Assembly (NCBI RefSeq): GCF_003032475.1
Contig: NZ_CP028369.1
Coordinates: forward strand, 2,852,001-2,916,000
Origin: Streptomyces sp. P3
GTDB lineage: Bacteria; Actinomycetota; Actinomycetes; Streptomycetales; Streptomycetaceae
DNA: 64,000 nt
Reading direction: 5' to 3'
This document shows, one piece after another, positions 36,825 through 44,596 of this stretch (within the stretch, counting starts at the first letter, position 1; every line of letters begins with the position of its first letter). The notes under the pieces are model-generated. The model searched no databases and was not told the origin of the DNA. It worked only from the letters and a program-made list of their open reading frames with translations. A program made the translations under genes and the position numbers.

Positions 36825-37550
36825 ATATTCTCGCCCAATCCGGACATTTGCTCCGGCTGTCGAGTGGCGGTTCCTACTATGCCGTACCACCAGCCCTCGA
36901 TGCGACGGTGTAGGTCGGCGCTTTGGAGTACGGCCCACCCGTAGGCAACCGTGGTAGCCCTCTCCGGTGTTGGTGCGGTTGGTCTGGGGGTTGTGTTTCT
37001 TGAGGCTCGTTTTCAGAAGGTCGTCGACCTTGATGCCGACCCGGTTCGCCCAGTAGGCCTCGGCTGCTGGGACGTTCGCTGATTCGTGGATGGCGACGGA
37101 GAGTCGTCGGCGTTCAGAACTCACCCCCAGAAGCTCGAGCCAGGCGAGGAACAGCGCGATCATGCCGGCGTCGCTGTTCACGAAGATGACCCGTCGGTTG
37201 GAGCTGGGTTCGGCCTTCGCTCCCTCGGCCCAGTAGAGCCCCACGCCGATGAGGAACAGTTCCCGGTCGCTGATCGACCCGATCTCCGCATACGCCTTGT
37301 CGCGTAGCTCGGCCCCCGCTGCGGCGCGACTCTTCACGGCGCGCTGCAATCCCTGCTGTGCCGCCGATGTGTCGGCGGGGCGCGTCCGCTCCGGGCGGGG
37401 CAGGTCCCGCACCCGGAGCGACACCGAGCTCTTGGAGCATCCCAGCTCGGCCTGGATCTCGTTGTACGTCCAGCCTTGCTGTCGCAGCTCTCGCGCCCTC
37501 TCTCGGAGATGGCTCTTCGCGCGCTTGCCGTTCGCATGTGTCATACGCAT
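36810..37550 (-). CDS. HTH protein with LAGLIDADG-like C-terminal domain, frameshifted near its 3' end
   Basis: As read, 246 residues. The N-terminus has a resolvase-like helix-turn-helix (RELRQQGWTYNEIQAELGCSKSSVSLRVRDL). The middle (LFLIGVGLYWAEGAK, VIFVNSDAGMIALFLAWLELLGV, IHESANVPAAEAYWANRVGI, KHNPQTNRTNTGEGYHGCLRV) resembles single-motif LAGLIDADG/homing-endonuclease-like proteins seen beside actinobacterial tRNAs. After GCLRV the frame becomes Arg/Pro-rich and unlike a protein. One base over, the same DNA reads AVLQSADLHRRIEGWWYGIVG, the natural continuation. One extra base (or two missing) within 36932-36941 therefore breaks the gene. The corrected frame runs on through the whole tRNA to a TGA at 36731-36733. 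It may be a pseudogene or a sequence error. Confidence 0.65.
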   Translation of the reverse strand: MRMTHANGKRAKSHLRERARELRQQGWTYNEIQAELGCSKSSVSLRVRDLPRPERTRPADTSAAQQGLQRAVKSRAAAGAELRDKAYAEIGSISDRELFLIGVGLYWAEGAKAEPSSNRRVIFVNSDAGMIALFLAWLELLGVSSERRRLSVAIHESANVPAAEAYWANRVGIKVDDLLKTSLKKHNPQTNRTNTGEGYHGCLRVGRTPKRRPTPSHRGLVVRHSRNRHSTAGANVRIGREYSPVV

Positions 37551-37710
37551 ACCGTCCGGGCGGAATGCGGGGTTCCGGGGTCGAACGGGGGTGGTTCAGC
37601 CGTTCGAGGGATGTCGGTGGGTTTCGAGGCTGTCCGGTTACGGTGCGTGGTGTGGGGCGGGCGCGGAAAGTCGCCGGAAAAGGCGGGGGGTGCGCCCGTA
37701 GGCTGGAGGC

Positions 37711-38994
37711 ATGACCATGACGGGGGCAGAGGACACGGCGGTCCGGGGAGGGCCGCTGTGGTGGGCCAGACGGCGCAGCGCGGTGTTCGACTCGGGCCTG
37801 GGGCTCGTGTCGGCTGTGGAGTGTGCGGTGGAGGGGGTGCCGTTCGCGCGGGACGCGGGGATCCCGGTGGCGGTGGGGGTGGTGTTCGGCCTGCTGGCCG
37901 GTTCGGTGCTGGTGGTGCGGCGTGGGTGGCCGATCGCGGTGGTGCTGGTGGCGATCGCGATCACGCCGGCGCAGATGGGTTACCTGATGGGCATCGTGGG
38001 GCTGTACACGCTGGCGGCGTCGGAGCTGCCGCGGCGGATCATCGCCTCGTTGGCGGGGATGCAGTTGGTGGGGACGTTGATCGTGACGTTCGTGCGGGTG
38101 CGGCAGAGCCTGGATCAGGGGCGTCTGACGATCGGGGACTGGTTCATTCCGTTCGCGGCGATCACCACGTCGCTGGGGTTGACGGCTCCGCCGCTGCTGC
38201 TCGGGCTGTATGCGGGGGCGCGGCGGCGGTTGATGGAGAGCCTGCGGGAGCGCGCGGACAGTCTTGAGCGGGAGTTGCAGTTGCTCGCGGAGCGGGCGGA
38301 GGAGCGGGCGGAGTGGGCGCGTAACGAGGAGCGGACGCGGATCGCGCGGGAGATGCACGACGTGGTGGCTCATCGGGTGAGTCTGATGGTGGTGCATGCG
38401 GCGGCGTTGCAGGCGGTGGCGCGGAAGGATCCGGAGAAGGCGGTGCGCAACGCGGCGCTGGTGGGTGACATGGGGCGGCAGGCGTTGACCGAGTTGCGGG
38501 AGATGCTCGGGGTGTTGCGCAGTGGGGTCGGGGTGGAGCGGGCGGCGTCCGCGTCGGTGGCGGTGGGGGTGGCCGCGGTGGTGGTGGAGGAGGGGGAGGG
38601 GCCGTGTCTGGAGGAGTTGGAGGAGTTGGTGGGGCAGTCGGCGGCTGCGGGGATGGTGGTGGATCTGACGGTGGAGGGTGAGGTGCGGTCGTATGCGCCG
38701 GAGGTGGAGCAGACGGCGTACCGGGTGGTGCAGGAGGCGTTGACGAACGTCCACAAGCACGCGGGGGGTGCGAAGGCGCAGGTGCGGTTGGCGCATCGGG
38801 TGGGGGAGATCGCGATGCAGGTGGAGAACGGGGCGCCGCCGGAGGCGGGGTCGGCGTCGTCGGCGGGGTTGCCGTCGGGGGGCAATGGGCTGGTGGGGAT
38901 GAGGGAGCGGGTGGTGGCGCTCGGCGGGGTGTTCGTGTCCGGGCCGACGGAGGCGGGTGGTTTTCGGGTGTCGGCGGTGATTCCGGCGTCGTAG
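37711..38994 (+). CDS. Sensor histidine kinase (HisKA_3, NarL/DesK type), orphan
   Basis: A 427-residue kinase. Four to five N-terminal membrane helices (to about residue 175) are followed by a coiled coil (SLRERADSLERELQLLAERAEERAEWARNEE), the dimerisation/phosphoacceptor motif IAREMHDVVAHRVSLMVVHA (H216) and the HATPase core (EVEQTAYRVVQEALTNVHKHA, NGLVGMRERVVALGG). No response regulator lies next to it, although this class is usually paired with a NarL-type regulator. The LuxR-type regulators at 15673 and 24269 are 13 kb or more away. Third codon positions favour G and T, unlike the C-ending codons of ppc. Confidence 0.9.
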   Translation: MTMTGAEDTAVRGGPLWWARRRSAVFDSGLGLVSAVECAVEGVPFARDAGIPVAVGVVFGLLAGSVLVVRRGWPIAVVLVAIAITPAQMGYLMGIVGLYTLAASELPRRIIASLAGMQLVGTLIVTFVRVRQSLDQGRLTIGDWFIPFAAITTSLGLTAPPLLLGLYAGARRRLMESLRERADSLERELQLLAERAEERAEWARNEERTRIAREMHDVVAHRVSLMVVHAAALQAVARKDPEKAVRNAALVGDMGRQALTELREMLGVLRSGVGVERAASASVAVGVAAVVVEEGEGPCLEELEELVGQSAAAGMVVDLTVEGEVRSYAPEVEQTAYRVVQEALTNVHKHAGGAKAQVRLAHRVGEIAMQVENGAPPEAGSASSAGLPSGGNGLVGMRERVVALGGVFVSGPTEAGGFRVSAVIPAS

Positions 38995-39072
38995 GCGGGG
39001 GTGGGGGGGGCGGCCGTCCCGTCCGTCGTGTGGTGGGGGTGGTGCGGCGGGGTCCGGGGGCCGGGGTTCGGG

Positions 39073-39567
39073 TCAGCCTGCGGTGAGGCGGGTGGGTTCG
39101 GCGCCGGAGGTGAGGGTGTTGAGGGCGTGGTCGATGTCGGGGCCGAGGTACCAGTCGCCGGTGTGGTCGAGGGCGTAGACGCGGCCTTCGGCGTCTATGG
39201 CGAGGAGGGCCCGGTCGTCGGCCTCGGCGCCGAGGGGGGCGACTTCGGTGTCGAGGGCGCGGCCGAGGTCGGCGAGGGTGCGGGCGAGGTGGAGGCCGTG
39301 CAGAGGGTCGATGTGGAAGGTGGTGGGGGCGATCTGGCGGCCGGGCCCGGTGGGGGTGATGGTGAGCCCGCCGAATTCGGCCCAGGCTTCGACTGCGGCG
39401 GGGAAGACGGCGTGGCGGTGGCCGGCCGGTGAGGTGTGTTCGCGGAGGGTGTCGGCCCAGATTTCGGCTTGTTTGATGTCCCAGCGTCCGGGTTGCCAGC
39501 CGGCGGCGCGCAGGGCGGCGTCGACGGGTACGGGGAAGCGCGTGGTGGAGGTGCGGTCGGGGTGCAT
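39073..39567 (-). CDS. SUKH-3-type immunity-like protein
   Basis: A 164-residue protein with the SUKH-3 pattern: FPVPVDAALRAAGWQPGRWDIKQAEIWADTL, then FPAAVEAWAEFGGLTI, GPGRQIAPTTFHIDPLHGL, VAPLGAEADDRALLAIDAEGRVYALDHTGDWYLGPDIDHALNTL. In SUKH proteins the W..FGG region is the hallmark. Members neutralise nuclease or deaminase toxins in bacterial polymorphic toxin systems. It lies 65 bp downstream of a YwqJ-like deaminase gene on the same strand, exactly the toxin-immunity order expected. Confidence 0.85.
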   Translation of the reverse strand: MHPDRTSTTRFPVPVDAALRAAGWQPGRWDIKQAEIWADTLREHTSPAGHRHAVFPAAVEAWAEFGGLTITPTGPGRQIAPTTFHIDPLHGLHLARTLADLGRALDTEVAPLGAEADDRALLAIDAEGRVYALDHTGDWYLGPDIDHALNTLTSGAEPTRLTAG

Positions 39568-39631
39568 CTGCCCTTCGTCCGTGCTGTGTCGGGGTGGTGC
39601 GGGTGTGCCGGTGGGCTGCTGGGGGTGGGGT

Positions 39632-40168
39632 TCAGGAGCCGGTCGCGGGGTCGACGACGCGGACGCCGAAGTGGGCGCTGAGGGCGGAGCAGGCGCGGCA
39701 GGGGGTGGCGAAGGCGCCGTGGAGGGGGTCGCCGTCCTCGCGGATGTGGCGGGTGGTGAGTTTGGCTTGTTTGAGGGTTTTCCGGGCTTCGCCGTTGGTC
39801 ATGGGGCGGCGGGCGGCGCGTCTGCTGCGGGCGGCGTCGGCGGTGGTGATGTGGCGGGAGATGAGCAGGGCTTCGGCGCAGCGGCCGGTGGAGCGGTCGC
39901 GTTGGGCGCTGGTGAGGGTGTCGAGGAAGTCCTGGACGAGTGGGTGCAGGGGTGGCGGCTGGTCGCCGCGGGCGGCGGTGCCGGTGAGGGTGGCGCCGCG
40001 GACGGAGAGGGCGGCGGCGACGGTGGGGAGTATGCCGTCGCGGCGGTGGAGGAGGGCGGGGATGGGGGGTGTGGTGGTGGCGGACCAGCCGATGCGGGGG
40101 TCGCCGGTGTGGGCGGTGTGCAGGTTGTCCGGCCTGCCGGTGTGTGGCCCCGTCTGTGTGGTGTTCAT
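39632..40168 (-). CDS. YwqJ-like deaminase domain protein
   Basis: A 178-residue protein. The zinc-dependent deaminase site is intact: GRCAEALLISRH (C97, A98, E99) and ATPCRACSALSAHFGVRVVD (C157, C160), the pattern of YwqJ-type deaminases found as toxin domains. Residues 1-85 form a short N-terminal region with no secretion signal or pre-toxin trafficking domain. The substrate is probably a nucleobase in nucleic acid or a nucleotide, inferred from the family. The ATG at 40168 follows GGGGAAACG. The SUKH-3 gene is the likely cognate immunity factor. Confidence 0.82.
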   Translation of the reverse strand: MNTTQTGPHTGRPDNLHTAHTGDPRIGWSATTTPPIPALLHRRDGILPTVAAALSVRGATLTGTAARGDQPPPLHPLVQDFLDTLTSAQRDRSTGRCAEALLISRHITTADAARSRRAARRPMTNGEARKTLKQAKLTTRHIREDGDPLHGAFATPCRACSALSAHFGVRVVDPATGS

Positions 40169-40474
40169 GATCGTTTCCCCTCCGTGCATCCCCCCGGAGG
40201 TCACAGAGTGCCAAACGGCGGGGCCGGTGCGGAAGCTGGGGCGGTGCGACACGCCCGGGGCGGGGTGGGTCGTCACGGCGGGGTGACGGCTGGTCACGGA
40301 AGTGGAGGGCCGGTGACCGCTGTCGTCGTACCGCATAGGCTGTCGCACCGTGAGCGCGCGGTTGACGCGCGTCGGAGATCGTTGGAGACAGTCGATACGG
40401 GTCGTGGCGGGTCGGGTCCGGAAGCGGAACCGGCTGTCGCGGGCCGTACAGAGTGCCGCAGGGGGCAAACCGCC
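40169..40474. promoter_or_regulatory. 306-bp divergent intergenic region with phased GTCAC/GTGAC sites
   Basis: No gene is seen here. It holds CGTCAC (40271-40276), GTGACG (40283-40288), GGTCAC (40292-40297) and GGTGACC (40312-40318). The GTCAC/GTGAC cores begin about 10, 10 and 20 bp apart, i.e. on one face of the helix, and pair as two nested inverted repeats. Another GTCAC starts at 40200. CCTCCG/CGGAGG forms a small hairpin near 40180-40200. This is a plausible regulatory region for both the deaminase and the WHH-SUKH genes. Confidence 0.45.
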
Positions 40475-41503
40475 ATGACGACAGGTCGGCTCGGGCTGGG
40501 GGCGCCTCCCGGCCGCCAGGTGGGGGGACAGGGCACGCCGCCGAACGCGGCCTACGCCGGGCAGGTCGTGCATTTCCCGGATCCGGTCCGGGCCGCGCGG
40601 CACCCGAGGGGTGTGCGGGTGGACGAGCGGGGTTATCCGGACTTCTCGCCGTATGCGCGGGCGGCCGCGGAGATCGCGGATCCGCCGGAGGGCTTCGGCG
40701 TGGACGAGTTGCGGTTGACGGACTACGTGTCGGCGAACGCGGCGTCGGCGGCTTCGGGGCACGAGTTGTGGGACACGGTGCCGGCGGTGGCGACTCCGCA
40801 CGGCTGGACGTGGCATCACGTGGTGGGTTCGCGGCGGCTGGAGTTGGTTCCGGTCGAGGTGAAGGCGTTGCTGCGGCATCACGGTGGGGTGTCGACGGCG
40901 TTGGTGGACCAGGCGAAGCGGGGGACGCGGCCGTTGCAGGAGACGCGTCCGGCGCATTTCGGTCTGCCGAAGTCGGGTGTGGCGGTGTCGGAGCAGCAGG
41001 TGCAGGGGGTGGAGGAGGACCTGGGGTATCGGCTGCCGGGGGCGTACCGGTCGTTCCTGAAGGCGGCGGGCGGGTGTGCGCCGGTGGGCGCGGCGCTGGA
41101 CGCGGAGCTGGGCCTGCTGGTGGATCAGCCGTTCTTCACGGTGCGTGACGAGGCGGCGGTCAACGACCTGGTGTATGTGAACAAGTGTCTGCGGGACCAT
41201 CTGACGAAGGACTATCTGAGCGTCGGTTTCGTGCAGGGCGGGTTGCTGGCCGTGAAGGTGCGGGGCGAGCGGGCCGGTTCGGTGTGGTTCTGCTCGTACG
41301 ACGATGTGCGGGACGTGGATCCCGGGTGGTCGCCGGCGGAGCGGATGGAGCGGTTGTTGTTGCCGTGCGGTGAGGACTTCGACGTCTTCCTGTCGCGGTT
41401 GGCGGGCAATCCGCCGGAGTTGGCGACGGTGGCGAATCTGATGGTGGACGGCGGGTTCGCGCGGGCGGTGCCGGCGTCTTCGGCGTCTTCGGCGGGGGAG
41501 TGA
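40475..41503 (+). CDS. WHH/HNH-type nuclease-like domain fused to a SMI1/KNR4 (SUKH-1) domain
   Basis: A 342-residue protein. The first part (GQVVHFPDPVRAARHPRGVRVDERGYPDFSPYARA, then GWTWHHVVGSRRLELVPVEVKALLRHHGGVST) matches the end of WHH nucleases of the HNH/EndoVII superfamily, with W113-H114-H115 and the later HHGG. Such domains are normally toxin warheads. From about residue 170 a SUKH-1 domain follows (EQQVQGVEEDLGYRLPGAYRSFLKAAGGCAP through LPCGEDFDVFLSRL). Toxin- and immunity-type modules are thus in one chain. The ATG at 40475 was chosen from a longer open frame. The last four bases contain the GTGA where the next frame can begin. Confidence 0.78.
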   Translation: MTTGRLGLGAPPGRQVGGQGTPPNAAYAGQVVHFPDPVRAARHPRGVRVDERGYPDFSPYARAAAEIADPPEGFGVDELRLTDYVSANAASAASGHELWDTVPAVATPHGWTWHHVVGSRRLELVPVEVKALLRHHGGVSTALVDQAKRGTRPLQETRPAHFGLPKSGVAVSEQQVQGVEEDLGYRLPGAYRSFLKAAGGCAPVGAALDAELGLLVDQPFFTVRDEAAVNDLVYVNKCLRDHLTKDYLSVGFVQGGLLAVKVRGERAGSVWFCSYDDVRDVDPGWSPAERMERLLLPCGEDFDVFLSRLAGNPPELATVANLMVDGGFARAVPASSASSAGE

Positions 41504-41511
41504 GCTGGACG

Positions 41512-44340
41512 ATGGTGACGTTCGCGCAGGCGCAGGAGCGCGCCGAGGAGTGGGTCAACGGGGATGTGCCGGCGTATCAGCACCGTGAGGTGCGGGTGCG
41601 GGAGTTCGAGCTCGGGTTCGTGGTGTGGGCCGAGGACCGTGCGGAGGGCCCGCGTTCGGACGGGGGCGCACAGCGGCTGGTGATCGCCCGGGACAGCGGG
41701 GAGGCCACGTTGTGGCCTTCGGTGCCGGTGGGCGAGGTGATTCGCCGGTACGAGGAGGAGTACGGCCGTCCGGAGGGTCCTGCGGACGCGGTGCCGGCGC
41801 CCGCGGCGCGGGTGGATCTGAATCAGACGTCGTTCCTGTTGTCGCCGCCGGAGTGGTTGCAGGAGGCGGCGGACAAGCTGGGGATTCCCGACCGGCGGGA
41901 GTCCGGTTCGGGGTCCGGGGACGCCGCGTCGACGTCCGGGGCGGCTTCCGGCGCCGGGTCGGGTTCGGGAGCGTCGTCGGGCGCGGGTGCGGGCTCGTTC
42001 GGTGCGGGTGCGGGTGCGGGTGCGGGTGCGGGTGCGGGTGTCGGTGGTGATCCGTCGCTGCCTCGGACGCAGGGCGGTGTGCCGGGGAGCCGGCTGCCCG
42101 AGACACAGGCCGGGGTGCCGACGGGTCCGGCGGCGGCTGCTCCGGTTGCCGCTCCGGCCGGCGCGACGCCGTGGGCGGGGACGGACACCAACGCCGACGC
42201 CGGTGACGACCGTTCGGTACCGCTGCCGGCGACCGTGTTCGCGCCGCCGCTGAGCGGGTCCGACGACGAGGAGGCGGGGCCTCCGACGGCCGCGCCGGAC
42301 GCCAAGACGGCGTTGATGTCCGGTGGCAGTCAGCTTCCGCCGACGGCGGTCGCCCCCGCGCTCGGTGATTCGGGTGCGCCGGGCGAGCAGGGTGTGCGGC
42401 AGACGTCCGGGAGCGGGTCGGCCGGACCGTCCGCGACGCCTCCGCCGGCGGGTCCGACGCCTCCGCCGGCGGGTCCGCCCGGATCGTCGTACGGCTATCC
42501 GCAGGGTGTGGGTGCCCCAGGTGCCCCAGGTGCTGCGGGGGCTCCGCAGCCGCAGGCCGGTCCGGGGGCTCCGGCGCGGCCGCTCGCGCCGAACGCCGGT
42601 GACATCGCCGACGCGGCGACCAGCAAGGCCGCGCCGCCTCCGCGCCGCAACCGCGGTGCGGGAGCCCCTCCGCCTCCGCCGGGCGTCCCCGGAGCGCCGG
42701 GCGCGCGGCCGGGCGGCACGCCTCCGCCGCCGGCCGCGCCGTCCGGCCCGGGTGTGCCGGGCACTCCGGCGGGCGGCTACGTGCCGACACAGCTGATCTC
42801 GGCCCTGGAGCCGGGTGCTCCGGGTGGCCCGGCGGCTCCCGGTGCTCCCGCCGCGCCGCAGGTGCCCGGTGCGCCGAACCCGCCCGGGGGGACGCCTCCC
42901 GGCGCGGTCCATCACGCCGCGACGATGTTCGCCGACCCGGGTCGGATGGGTCCGGGCGCCGCTCCGCATCCGCCGGGGGCCCATGGCGCACCCGGTGCCC
43001 CCGGCGCGCCGCAGGTTCCGGGTGCCGCCCCTGGCGCTCCGGGCGCTCCGGGCGGGAACGGCTCGGCGGGCGGCGGACAGGGCGCTGTCCACCATGCCGC
43101 GACGATGCTGGCCGGCCCGTCGGCGGGCGGGCCGGGCGCGCCCCCGCCGCCGCAGGCTCCCGGGGCGCACGGGGTCCCCGGGGCGCCTGGTGCTCCCGGT
43201 TTCCCGGGTGGTGCTCCCGGTGTGCCGCCGGGGCCTCCCGGGATGGCTCCGGGCGTCCCGCGGCCGCCGATGCCGCAGCCGCCGATGCCGCCGGGCGCGA
43301 TGCCGCCGCCGGGCGGGCCGGTACCGGGGCAGCCGCCGTCGTACGGGTACCCGCAGCAGCAGGGGCTGCCGACGGTCGGGCCCGGCTATCAGGCCGTGCT
43401 GCGCTTCCGGGCGCAGGACGGTTCGGAGCAGCAGCTGATCCGGCGTTCGGCGCCGGGCACCCCGCACCCGGAGTGGCAGATCTTCCACGAGCTCCGGGCG
43501 ATGAACGTGCCGCCGGACCAGGTGCTCGAGCTGCACACGGAGCTGGAGTCGTGTGAGCTGCCGGGTGCCTACTGTGCGCGGATGATCCGCGAGCAGTGGC
43601 CGCAGGCGCGGATCACGAGCATCGCGCCGTACGGCACGGATCACGCGAGCCGGCAGCAGGGCATGCAGCAGTTGTTGGCGCATCAGGGCGAGTTGCACCA
43701 GGTGGCGGACGGTCCCGCGCGTCCGGGGCCGGTGCGGGCGCCGCTGACCGCGGTGCCGCCGGTGCCGCCGGTGCCGCCGGAGGCGATCGGGCAGGAGCTG
43801 GCGGCGGTGTTCGGGCCGGCGGTGTTCCGGTTCGAGCAGGCGGCGGTGTCCCGGCAGGGTGTGCCGCCGGTGGTGGCGCACACCCTGGTGGTGGCGGGTC
43901 TGCCGGCGGACATGGGGCCGTTCTTCTGGGCGCAGGCCCAGCCGGGGCGGCCGGTGCCGACGCTGGCGGAGCTGGCGGCGGAGCGCGGTGTGCAGCCGGC
44001 CTCGGACGCGGGTTCGTACCTCGTCATGGGCAGCGACTTCGGCAAGGCGATCTGCGTGCAGTACGGGACGGCGAACATCGTCGCGGTGCCGGTGGAGGCA
44101 GGTCTGGGCGGTGCTCCGGTGCCGCCGCAGTTCGTGAACACGGGGCTGCCGGAGTTCGCGCGCTGTCTGGCGCTGCTGGGGCGGATGTGGCGGCTGCGGT
44201 TCGGTCTGAACCAGGAGCAGGCGGGCCGCTGGACCGTCGACTTCCAGGCCCAGCTGGCCTCGCTCGACCCGGCGGCGCTCGGTTCGCCGGAGAGCTGGTG
44301 GTCGGTGCTGCTGGAGCAGATGTGGGACGGACTGCTGTGA
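41512..44340 (+). CDS. Nucleic-acid deaminase domain fused to SUKH-4, with long Gly/Ala/Pro linker
   Basis: A 942-residue protein. Residues 1-120 (TFAQAQERAEEWVNGDVPAYQHREVRVREFELGFVVWAEDR) form an N-terminal YrhB-like fold. Residues 125-620 are a low-complexity Gly/Ala/Pro linker with collagen-like GAPGAPG stretches. Residues 625-720 are a deaminase-like domain (YQAVLRFRAQDGSEQQLIRRSAP, WQIFHELRAMN, then LHTELESCELPGAYC, with H675-T-E677, C681 and C688 as presumed zinc and catalytic residues). Residues 745-942 match SUKH-4 (GPFFWAQAQPGRPVPTLAELA, FVNTGLPEFARCLALL). No signal peptide is seen. The ATG at 41512 has a G-rich ribosome-binding site; a GTG at 41500 overlapping the previous stop is the alternative. 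Confidence 0.78.
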   Translation: MVTFAQAQERAEEWVNGDVPAYQHREVRVREFELGFVVWAEDRAEGPRSDGGAQRLVIARDSGEATLWPSVPVGEVIRRYEEEYGRPEGPADAVPAPAARVDLNQTSFLLSPPEWLQEAADKLGIPDRRESGSGSGDAASTSGAASGAGSGSGASSGAGAGSFGAGAGAGAGAGAGVGGDPSLPRTQGGVPGSRLPETQAGVPTGPAAAAPVAAPAGATPWAGTDTNADAGDDRSVPLPATVFAPPLSGSDDEEAGPPTAAPDAKTALMSGGSQLPPTAVAPALGDSGAPGEQGVRQTSGSGSAGPSATPPPAGPTPPPAGPPGSSYGYPQGVGAPGAPGAAGAPQPQAGPGAPARPLAPNAGDIADAATSKAAPPPRRNRGAGAPPPPPGVPGAPGARPGGTPPPPAAPSGPGVPGTPAGGYVPTQLISALEPGAPGGPAAPGAPAAPQVPGAPNPPGGTPPGAVHHAATMFADPGRMGPGAAPHPPGAHGAPGAPGAPQVPGAAPGAPGAPGGNGSAGGGQGAVHHAATMLAGPSAGGPGAPPPPQAPGAHGVPGAPGAPGFPGGAPGVPPGPPGMAPGVPRPPMPQPPMPPGAMPPPGGPVPGQPPSYGYPQQQGLPTVGPGYQAVLRFRAQDGSEQQLIRRSAPGTPHPEWQIFHELRAMNVPPDQVLELHTELESCELPGAYCARMIREQWPQARITSIAPYGTDHASRQQGMQQLLAHQGELHQVADGPARPGPVRAPLTAVPPVPPVPPEAIGQELAAVFGPAVFRFEQAAVSRQGVPPVVAHTLVVAGLPADMGPFFWAQAQPGRPVPTLAELAAERGVQPASDAGSYLVMGSDFGKAICVQYGTANIVAVPVEAGLGGAPVPPQFVNTGLPEFARCLALLGRMWRLRFGLNQEQAGRWTVDFQAQLASLDPAALGSPESWWSVLLEQMWDGLL

Positions 44341-44419
44341 CGGGTGGTCACTGAACCCGCGGGCGCGGGCGCGGGCGCAGGCAACGGCGCCGGACCTGAC
44401 GCGTAGGGCGGAGAACGGG

Positions 44420-44447
44420 CCGGGCCCGGTCGGAAGACCGGGTCCGG
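44420..44447 (+). terminator. Hairpin after the SUKH block
   Basis: CCGGGCCCGGTC pairs with GACCGGGTCCGG (12 pairs, one G-T) around GGAA, followed by TCTTGTC, 79 bp after the stop. Confidence 0.8.
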
Positions 44448-44596
44448 TCTTGTCGTGTCCGGGTGAGGCCCGCGGTGGTGCCGACCGTCGGCGTGACCTG
44501 AACGCGGAGTGTCGCGTTATGAACACTTACACCCGATACATCAAGATATGCGCGAAATCATCATGTCGTGTCCGTCGGGTGGCGAGGGGTTCAAGG

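Noticed and set aside
39195..40214. Pro/Arg/His-rich frame over the SUKH-3/YwqJ genes
   Set aside because: A shadow frame with no start signal. The two shorter frames have recognisable domains.
42000..43300. Repeats in the 942-residue protein considered as CRISPR or mobile repeats
   Set aside because: They are in-frame codon repeats of Gly/Ala/Pro without uniform spacers.
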